Assembly: GCF_014268455.2 (NCBI RefSeq)
Contig: NZ_CP077085.1
Location: forward strand, 2,397,001-2,461,000
Source of the DNA: Pseudomonas shahriarae
GTDB taxonomy: Bacteria; Pseudomonadota; Gammaproteobacteria; Pseudomonadales; Pseudomonadaceae
Direction: 5' to 3'
DNA length: 64,000 bases
The notes beneath the pieces were generated by a model, which was given only the letters and a program-made list of their open reading frames with translations, was not told the DNA's origin and did no database searches. The position numbers and the translations under genes are program-made. Below, in pieces: positions 36,003-45,300 of this stretch. Position 1 is the first letter of the stretch, and every line of letters begins with the position of its first letter.

Positions 36003-39000
36003 CAGAACTCCTCCATTTCATCGAGCAGGGCTTCAAGTTTGTCGAGTTTCTGCGCGGTGACAGGTCCTGCCTGCTGCTCAAGCTGGGCGGTAAACGCGCC
36101 CAGAGTCGGGTGTTGGAACATCAACTGCGGCGTCAACTGCATACCCAGCTCAAGTTGTAGGCGCGAGACCACGCTCACGACCAGTAGTGAGTGCCCACCC
36201 AGTTCAAAGAAATGGTCCTCCAGGCCGATAGGCTCGACTTTCAATACGTCTTGCCAAATCGCTGCGACCTGCTGTTGCAAAGGACTACAGGGCGCTACAT
36301 AGGTTTTTTGCGCCAGACTGGCATCCGGCGCCGGCAACACCTTGCGATCGAGCTTGCCATTGGGGGTCAGCGGCAGGCTGGCGAGGAAGACCCAATGGAT
36401 GGGCACCATGTACTCCGGCAGGTCGCCCTTGAGCTGACGCTTGCACGCCTCACGCAGCGCCTGTTCATCGCTGACCGCTTGCACGGCAACCACGTACGCC
36501 ACCAACTGCGAATGGCCAGCGACGTCCCGCACCACCACGGCGGCTTCGCGCACTTGCGGTTGCTCCAACAGCCGCGCCTCGATTTCCCCCAGTTCGATCC
36601 GCAATCCACGGATTTTTACCTGGTGATCCACCCGACCGATGTACTCGATCACCCCGTCCGCGCGGTAGCGCGCCAGGTCGCCGGTGCGGTACAGGCGCGT
36701 ACCGGGCGCACCAAATGGGTCAGGCAGGAAGCGTTCGGCGGTGAGTGCCGGGCGCTGGAAATAACCCCGCGCCAGGCCATCGCCGCCAATCAACAATTCA
36801 CCCGTCACCCCGACCGGCACCGGCGCCAGGTTATCGTCGAGGATATACAGGCTGGTATTGGCAATCGGCCCGCCCAGCCACGGCTGAGGCTGGGTTGGCG
36901 TGAGCGGGTACTGCGCCGACCAGATGGTGGTCTCGGTCGGCCCGTAGAGGTTCCACACCTGGGGCGAAAGCGCCAAAAGGCGGGTCGCCAGTTCCAGGGG
37001 CAGCGCCTCACCGCCGCACAGCAGTTTGCAGCCCTTGAGCTCATCGGCCTGCGGGTGATCGAGCAGCATGCGCCAGGTCGAGGGCGTGGCCTGCAACACG
37101 CTGATGCGCTGCTGTTTGACCAGGGCAAGCAAGGCTTGCGGGTCGAGGTTGATGTCCTGTCCGGTCAGCACCAGGGTTGCGCCAGCCAACAGTGGCCCAT
37201 AGATTTCCAGGCCGAAAATATCGAACGAAAAGGTGGTCAGCGACAGCAGCCGGTCATTGGCATCCAGGCCCGGCTGGCGGGCCATGCTGCACACAAAGTT
37301 GGTCAGGGCGCCATGGCGCACCATCACGCCTTTGGGCTTGCCGGTGGAGCCGGAGGTGTAGATCACGTAGGCCAGGTGTTCGGCCGTGGTGCGCGGCAGC
37401 GGGTTTTCGCAGCTGTAGCCATCGAGCCACGCATCCGGTTGGTCCAGGGCCAGGGCACTGACCCCGGCCGGGATCGGCAAGCGCGCCAGCAACGGTGCCT
37501 GGGTCAGCAGCAGTGCCAGGCCGCTGTCTTGCATCATGTAGGCCAGGCGTTCCTCGGGGTACGCCGGGTCCAGCGGCACATAGGCGCCACCGGCCTTGAG
37601 AATCGCCAGCAGCCCGACCACCAGGTCAACGCTGCGTCGCACCGCAATTCCCACCAGTACATCCGGGCCGACACCGGCCGCGATCAGGCGATGGGCCAGG
37701 CGGTTGGCCTGCTGGTTGAGTCGGGCAAAGGTCAATGACTGGGTGTGGAAGACCAACGCCACGGCATCCGGGGTGCGGGCGGCCTGGGCTTCGATCAGGT
37801 GGTGGATGGCGCTGTCGCGAGGGTAGTCGGCAGTGCTGGCGTTCCAACCTCGTAGGATCTGCTGTCTTTCCATATCACTGAGCAGCGACATACTGTTGAT
37901 TGGCTGCTGTGGCGCTGCAATGCAGTGTTCCAGCAAGTTCAGCCAATGTTTCCCAAAGCGCTCAATGGTGCTGGCGTCAAACAGGTCGGTGGCATAGTTC
38001 AGCGTTGCAGACAGACCCTGTGCTGATTCAAAGGTGTTGAGGGTCAGGTCGAATTGAGCGGTATGGTGTTCTCTGCTCAGACTCTCGACGTGCAAGGCGG
38101 AAGGTGATGACGGCTGGCCGGCTGAGGCGCCCTGGTGTTCGCTGAGGTGGTTGAACATCACCTGGAACAAAGGGTTGAGGCTCAGGTTACGTTCCGGCTG
38201 CAGGGCTTCGACCAGTTGCTCGAAGGGCAGGTCCTGGTGGGCTTGGGCTTGCAGCGCAGTTTGCTTGACCTGTGCCAACAGTTCGCTGAAGGACAGCGGT
38301 TCATCGAAGCGTGCCCTGAGCACTTGGGTGTTAACAAAAAAGCCCAGCAAACGCTCGGTTTCTACCCGGTTGCGATTGGCCACAGGCACGCCGACACGAA
38401 TGTCGGCCTGACGGCTGTAATGGTGCAAAAGTGCCTGGAACGAGGCGAGCAGCAGCATGAACAGTGTCACATTGCTCTGCTGGGCAAGCTGCTTGAGTTT
38501 TTGTGCCAGCGCCGGGGGAACCGTGACCGTGATGTTCGCCCCACGATAGCTCTGCACGGCAAGTCGCGAACGATCTGTGGGCAACTCCAGGACCGGCTGT
38601 TCGCCGCCCAGTTGGCCCTTCCAGTAAGCCAGCTGGCGTTCACTTTCCCCTGCCTCCATCCAGCGGCGCTGCCAGATCGAATAATCGGTGTATTGAATCG
38701 GCAGTGCTTGCAGCTCGACGGATAGGCCCTGGGAATAGCCACCATACAGTTGAACCAGTTCCTGGACCATCATGTGCATTGACCAGTCATCGGAGACAAT
38801 ATGATGCTGGACCAGCAGCAGGACATGATCCTCTTCAGAAATGCGTAGTAACTTCACCCGCAGTAACTGATCACGGCGCAGGTCGAAGGGTTGACGGCTC
38901 TGCTGTTCAACGAAGTCCTTGATAAAACTATCTGTGGCGCCGTTCTTGCTAATGACGTCGAGGAACAGGCCGCTCAGGGGGGCGATCACCTGCATCACGC

Positions 39001-39337
39001 CTTGAGGTTCTTCGACAAATCGGGTGCGCAAGCTTTGGTGGCGTTCGATCAGGGTATCGAAGCTGCGTTGCAATGCATCGACGTCCAGTGGTCCCCGCAA
39101 CCGCAGTGCGGTTGGCAGGTTATAGGCGGCGCTGGCAGGATCGAGCAACCACAGAAACCACTGGCGCTCCTGGGCAAACGACAAGGGTATTTGCGCAAAG
39201 AAATGCCGGATTTGTGGGATCGGCAAGCGCGACAAGCTCATGCCCTTGGCGCTCATTTGCTCATAGAGGGTTTTGCGCTGGGTAACTGGCAACTTGATAA
39301 AGCGGTCTATCAAGTCATTCAGGGCGTTGGCTTGCAT
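36002..39337 (-). CDS. Pyoverdine NRPS, single module C-A(Gly)-T
   Basis: 1111 aa; ATG immediately follows the TAA of the upstream gene. About 40-residue N-terminal linker, L-accepting C (HHIVSDDWSMHMMV), A with pocket D-I-L-Q-L-G-L-I (glycine), T (GGHSLLVV). The C domain closely resembles that of the next gene, while the A domain from WNASTADYP to LDRK is a near copy of that in the synthetase at 7719-13469. The protein thus looks like a chimera joined at the C/A linker. The acidic tail (KLEALLDEMEEF) is a likely docking helix for the terminal synthetase. It should add Gly after Dab. No epimerase, no hydroxylase. Tight coupling with both neighbours places it in one operon driven from upstream of 47215. 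Confidence 0.92.
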   Translation of the reverse strand: MQANALNDLIDRFIKLPVTQRKTLYEQMSAKGMSLSRLPIPQIRHFFAQIPLSFAQERQWFLWLLDPASAAYNLPTALRLRGPLDVDALQRSFDTLIERHQSLRTRFVEEPQGVMQVIAPLSGLFLDVISKNGATDSFIKDFVEQQSRQPFDLRRDQLLRVKLLRISEEDHVLLLVQHHIVSDDWSMHMMVQELVQLYGGYSQGLSVELQALPIQYTDYSIWQRRWMEAGESERQLAYWKGQLGGEQPVLELPTDRSRLAVQSYRGANITVTVPPALAQKLKQLAQQSNVTLFMLLLASFQALLHHYSRQADIRVGVPVANRNRVETERLLGFFVNTQVLRARFDEPLSFSELLAQVKQTALQAQAHQDLPFEQLVEALQPERNLSLNPLFQVMFNHLSEHQGASAGQPSSPSALHVESLSREHHTAQFDLTLNTFESAQGLSATLNYATDLFDASTIERFGKHWLNLLEHCIAAPQQPINSMSLLSDMERQQILRGWNASTADYPRDSAIHHLIEAQAARTPDAVALVFHTQSLTFARLNQQANRLAHRLIAAGVGPDVLVGIAVRRSVDLVVGLLAILKAGGAYVPLDPAYPEERLAYMMQDSGLALLLTQAPLLARLPIPAGVSALALDQPDAWLDGYSCENPLPRTTAEHLAYVIYTSGSTGKPKGVMVRHGALTNFVCSMARQPGLDANDRLLSLTTFSFDIFGLEIYGPLLAGATLVLTGQDINLDPQALLALVKQQRISVLQATPSTWRMLLDHPQADELKGCKLLCGGEALPLELATRLLALSPQVWNLYGPTETTIWSAQYPLTPTQPQPWLGGPIANTSLYILDDNLAPVPVGVTGELLIGGDGLARGYFQRPALTAERFLPDPFGAPGTRLYRTGDLARYRADGVIEYIGRVDHQVKIRGLRIELGEIEARLLEQPQVREAAVVVRDVAGHSQLVAYVVAVQAVSDEQALREACKRQLKGDLPEYMVPIHWVFLASLPLTPNGKLDRKVLPAPDASLAQKTYVAPCSPLQQQVAAIWQDVLKVEPIGLEDHFFELGGHSLLVVSVVSRLQLELGMQLTPQLMFQHPTLGAFTAQLEQQAGPVTAQKLDKLEALLDEMEEF
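36317..37846 (-). repeat. 1530-bp inverted repeat, copy 2 (Gly A-domain)
   Basis: Inverted partner of 9213-10742, lying inside the single-module Gly synthetase. Outside these ends the two genes diverge sharply, so the boundaries mark a domain exchange. Confidence 0.95.
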
Positions 39338-42300
39338 TTATTGGGTCTCCAGCACATCGAGCAGATCAAACAGATCATTCAATGAGTCATCAGGGGCTTG
39401 TTCGCCAGCGGGCTCGATACGGGATGCATAGTCTTGCAGCGAGGCACTTTCGAAAATCGTGGCCAGTGGTACCTCAATACCCAGGTGCAGGTGCACGCGG
39501 GACGTCACCTGCGTGGCCAGCAGCGAATTGCCACCAAGGGCGAAGAAGTTGTCATCCAGGCCAATACGCTGGGTTTTCAGCACTGCTCGCCAGATATCGG
39601 CAATGTCGCTCTGCAACCCGCTTTGCGGTTCACGGTGTTCCTGGGCTTCGCTTTGCATGTCTACGCAGGCCAGAGCCTTGCGGTCGAGCTTGCCGTTGGG
39701 GTTGCGTGGCATCTGCTCCAGCACATGCACCTGGGCAGGAATCATGTAGGCCGGCAGGCGGGCCTTGAGGAAGGCCCGCAGCGCATCGATGCCTGAGTGA
39801 GTGTCACTTTCTTCCAGGGTCAGATAGGCAATCAACTGCTTGCCCAGCGGGTTCTCGCCGACCAGTACGGCCGCTTCGCGAACCCTGGGGAACAGCGCGA
39901 TTTGCGCCTCGATCTCGCCCAGCTCTATACGGAATCCGTGGATTTTTACCTGCTGGTCCACACGCCCCAGGTACTCCAGGGCGCCGTCTTCCTTGCGTCG
40001 GCGCGCCAGGTCACCGCTCTTGTACAACCGCTCGCCCGGTATCAGGGCAAAGGGGTTGGGCACAAAGCTGGCGGCGGTGCGCGCCGGGTCACCACAGTAG
40101 CCGCGCCCTACGCCGACGCCGGCAATGCAGATTTCACCCGTTGCCCCGGTGGGGATCGGCGACAGGTCGTCGTCCAGCACATACAGACGATTATTATCGG
40201 TTGGGTAACCGATCGGGATGTAGGTGCGTTGAGTCGAGGCCGGGTCGATGTTGTAGAACGCCACATCATCAGAACACTCAGCCGGCCCGTAGGCGTTGAC
40301 CAGCTTGATGGCCGGGTAGCGTGCCAGCCAGTCGGCGGCAGTTTCTGCCGGCAGCGCTTCGCCCGTTGGTAGTAGCCAGCGCAGGTCGGGAAGGTCGCTG
40401 TGTTGTTCGATTAGCAGCGCCTGGATCAGCGCCGGGACAATTTCCAGCACGGTAATACGTTGTTCTTCAACGTGCTTGAGCAGAGCCTGAGGGTTCTTCG
40501 AAATGTCGTCGGCAAAAATACATACCTTGGCGCCGCACAGCAGTGCGGTGAGGAACTGCCAGACAGAAATATCGAACGACTGGGAAGCGGTCTGCGCGAT
40601 GATGTCCTGCTCGGTCAGTTGCAGGTAAGGCACTTTGCTCAACTGATTGTTGAGCATGCCGGCCTGTTCCACCATGACCCCCTTGGGCTGCCCGGTGGAG
40701 CCTGAAGTGAAAATCACATAAGCCAGGTTGTTCGGGCCGCTGTAGCGTCCTGGACGTTGCCGGTTGGCCAAATCAGGCGGCAGATCTTCCCAGACCAGCA
40801 GGCCCACGCTATGTTCGGGGGCGCTGATGGCCAGTTCGCCAAGCAGCATCTGGGCCTGCTCGCGGTACTTGGCCGTGCAGACCAATAGTGGCGTCTTGCT
40901 AAGGCGCAGGACGCTCTTGATCCGTTCGCCAGGATGGCTTGGGTCCAACGGAAGATATCCTGCGCCGGCCTTGAAGGTGCCGACAATCATTGCCAGCAGC
41001 TCCAGGTCGCGGTCGGCCAGCAGGGCCACGGGTTGGTCCAGGCCCACGCCGCGCTCGATCAAGCGATGGCCGAGGATGTTCGCCTCATGGTCGAGTTGCT
41101 CGTAGGTCCAGGCACGGTCCTGGCAAACCGCTGCCACGCGTTGCGGGCTGGCATCGACGTGCTGTTCGAACTGCTCGACAAATGAGCGCTGCAGATCGTG
41201 GGGCACCTGCGATTGATTGTGTTCAAGGGCCCACTCACTTAGACGTTCCGGAGCCACCAGAGTGATCTGGGCCAACGGTTGGTGCAGGTGATGACGCAGG
41301 GCGATCAGCCATTGCTTGAACTCTTCGAGCAAGCTGTCCATGGTCGACTGCTCGAAAAAGCGGGTGTCGTATGACAGATGCAGGCCAACCTTGTCGCTCG
41401 GGTAGACCACCACGGTCACCGGATAATTAGTGTGGGTCCGCGAAGAGTCGGAGATTACGCCCATGTCCTGAGCGTCCTGGCCGACGGAGTCTTCCATCGG
41501 CGCGTTTTCGTAGACGAAGAGGCTGTTGAACAGCGGCTGGCCTTTGAGGATCTGGCTACACTCCTGAATGTTGACCAGGGGCAGATAGTCATATTCACGC
41601 AGTGACACGTTCTTGTGCAGGATGGTTTGCAGCCAGGCGAGGGTGCTGAGTTGACTGTCCGGGGTGGGGATAGCGACCCGCAACGGTACGCTGTTGATAA
41701 ACAGCCCTACGGTATTTTGCATCTCGGGAATATGCGCTGGGCGACCGGAAACCGTTACACCGAACACTACGTCCCGCGAGCGACTGTGGTTATGCAGGGT
41801 CAAGGCCCAGGCAGCCTGGACGAAGGTGTTGAGCGTGAGGTGGTGGCGCGTCGCGGCCTCTTGCAGTGCGGTGCTGTCTTGCTGGCTGAGCCAGGTGTAG
41901 TTGTCGCCAATCACCGACACCGAGTGCGCAGGCACTTGCGGATGATCCACCGGGAGTGACGTGGTGTGCTCCAGGCCTTCCAGTTGATCTTGCCAGAACG
42001 TCGTGGCGGCGGTGCGATCCTGTTGTTGCAACCACTGGATAAAGTCGCGGAAGCGGTAGGGCGTGGCGAGCTCACAGGGTTTACCCGCCAACATGGCGTG
42101 GTAGATCTCGAAGAAGTCCGACATCAGCAACGAGCGGCACCAGGCATCTAGCAGGATATGGTGGTTGCTCATGACAAACCGGTGGGAGTGGTCGGCCAGC
42201 AGGATCAGCTTGAAGCGGATCGGAGGCTGCAAGGCTAGATCGAAGCCGGCTTCCCGCTCTACCTTGAGCAAGTGTTCGATCTGTGCTTGTACCCGGTCCA

Positions 42301-45300
42301 TCGGCACATGGCTCAAGTCCAGCCGTTCGACCTGCACGTTGCTGTTTTTGTGGATGACTTGCAGCAGCGTGCCGCCGGTATTCCACAGGAATGACGCCCG
42401 AATCGCTTCATAGCGTTTTACCACCTGCTGCCAGGCCGCCTCGAAGCGCGGATAGTCCAGCGTTTCCTTGATGGTGTAGCACTCTTGCATGAAGTAAATG
42501 CCGGAGTTTTTTTCCAGTAACGTGTGCACCAGCAAGCCTTCCTGCATCGGCGACAACGGGTAAATGTCTTCGATCTGCTGGACCGGGATGCTCAGTGTGT
42601 CCAGTTGTGCCTGGCTCAACCCAGCCAATGGGAAGTCAGAGGGTGTTGCACCTTGGTGATCGGTATCGCAGCAATAGCCGATCAGTTGCTCGAGCGCATG
42701 CAGGCAGTTGTTGGCGAGGTTCTGGATGACTTCAACAGGGAAGACGTCGTCGCTGAACGTCCAGCTCATGCTCAACTGGCTGCCATAGACCTGGCTATTG
42801 ATGGTCAGCCAGTTGCCCAAAGGCGTTTCGCTGCTTTTTTCGGCACCACGCTCCTCGCCAGTAGGCACAAACAGCGCGCCTTCGGCACTGTCGAAGCTAC
42901 CGTCGAACTGGCCCAGGTAGTTGAAGGTAATACGTGGCACGGGCAATGCGCTCAGGCGTTCCCGAGTCTGAGCGTCACCCAGATAGCGTAGAACGCCAAA
43001 TCCAATGCCTTTGTCAGGAATGGCCCGCAGTTGTTCCTTGACCTGTTTGATTGCTTCGCCCAAATCCGGATGGGCGCTCAACTTGACCGGGTACAGGCTG
43101 GTGAACCAGCCGATGGTGCGGGTTAGGTCAATGTCATCGAACAGGGGTTCGCGGCCATGGCTTTCCAGTTGGATCAGCACGTTGTCGCGCGTGGTCCATT
43201 GGCTGACTGCACGGGTTAGGGCCGTCAGCAGCAGATCATTGATTTGTGTGCGATAGGCCGCGGGCGCGACTTGCAACAGTTGTTGGGTCAGGGTTTTGCT
43301 CAACAGGATATCGACAGTCGTTGACCGGCTATGCTGCTGGCTGCCGTCAGGATTGGATTGCGGCAGGTCGTGGCTGGCGGCGTCCAGTTGCTGTTCCCAG
43401 TACATCAGTTCCTGTTGCAACTCGGCACTCTGCCCATAGCCCCGCAACCTTTCGCCCCATGTCTTATACGCACTGGTCTTCTCCGGCAATTCAATCGCCT
43501 GGCCCGCCTGCACTTGCCGGTACACGGTTTGCAAATCATCAAACAAAATCCGCCACGACACGCCATCCACCACCAAGTGATGAATCGCCAGCAGCAAGCG
43601 CTGGCTACCGTCACCCAGGCTGACCAGCACCGCGCGCAGCAGCGGCCCGTCTTGCAGGTTGAGGCTGCGTTGGGCTTCGTCGCCCAAAGATTGCAGTTGC
43701 GTTGCGTCGTCAATCCGGGTCTGCCACAACACCGACGTCGTGGCCGGGCGGTATTCGGCGTTCCAGCCAGAATCAGCCTGAGTGAAGCTCAGGCGCAGGG
43801 CGTCGTGGTGTTGGATGAGGGCGTTGAGGGCCTGTTCCAGCAGGTGCGGGTCCAGGGCCGTGGCGGGCTTGAGCAGTACCGATTGATTCCAGTGGTGGCG
43901 CTCGGGGATCTCGGTATCGAAGAACAGGTGTTGGATCGGCAGCAGCGGTGCGGTGCCGGTGACCGGACCTTGATCGATCGCGAGGCCCTGGCCGTGGGTT
44001 TTCGCCACGCTGGCCAGGCCCTGGATGGTCTGGTGCTGGAACAGGTCCTTGGGGGTGAAGTGGATGCCGGCCTGGCGGGCGCGGCTGACCACCTGGATGG
44101 AGATGATCGAGTCGCCGCCCAGTTCGAAGAAGTTGTCGTTCAGGCCGATTTTTGCAAGTTTGAGCACGTCTTGCCAGATGGCTGCGATGCGTTGTTGCAG
44201 ATCGTTTTGCGGGGCCACGTAGGCGTGCAGGGCCTGGCTCGCGTCGGGGGCGGGCAGGGCCTTGCGGTCGAGTTTGCCGTTGGGGGTCAGGGGCAGTTGC
44301 GCCAGGATCAGCAAATGACCTGGGACCATATAGTCCGGCAGCTGTTCGCCGAGCCAGGCTTTTAAGACCTCGCGCAAGGCGTCCTGGCGGTTAATGTCTG
44401 TTGCCGGTTCCGTCGGCACCACATAACCCACTAACTGCGCGCCGCCCGGGGTTGGGTGGGCGATGACCACGGCTTCGCGCACCGCCTTGTGTTGCAGCAG
44501 TTGCGCTTCAATCTCTCCCAGTTCGATACGCAGGCCGCGGATTTTTACCTGATGGTCGATGCGCCCGATGTAGTCGATGACCCCATCGGCACGGTAGCGC
44601 GTCAGGTCGCCGCTGCGATACAGGCGTGCGCCGTTGCCTGCAAACGGATCGGGAATAAAGCGTTCGGCGGTCAGCCCCGGGCGCTGGTGGTAGCCCTGTG
44701 CCAGGGAGTCGCCGCCGATCAGCAGTTCGGCGCTGGTGCCCACCGGGCACAGCTGCAGGTCGTGGTCGAGCAGGTAGGTACGCACGTTGGCGAGGGGGCG
44801 GCCGATAGGGGCGATGGCGCCTTCGGGCAGGCTGGCGACATCAAAGAAGGTGGTGTCGATAGTGGCTTCGGTTGGGCCATAAAGGTTGCACAGGCGGCCG
44901 TTCCAGCGTTCGCGCAATTGTGCGACCAGCGGAGTACCCAAGGCTTCGCCGCCCAGCAGCAGCAAGCGCAGGGATTGCATCTGCGCGCCCTGTTCGTCGA
45001 CGAGCAAGGCTTGCAGCAGGGAAGGGGCCATTTGCAGCACGCTGATGCGCTGGGCGGCTACTTCCGACCACAGCACTGACAAATCGTCGGACAACTCGCG
45101 GGAGGCGAGGACCAACTGCGCACCGTGGAGCAAGGGCAACCAGAACTCCCACACCGAGGCGTCGAAGCTGAAGGCGGTTTTTTGCAAGACCCGGTCCGCA
45201 GCGTTCAGGCCCAATTCGCCCTGCATCCACAGCATATGATTGGTCAGAGCGCCGTGGCGCACCTGCACGCCCTTGGGCTGCCCGGTGGAACCGGAGGTGT

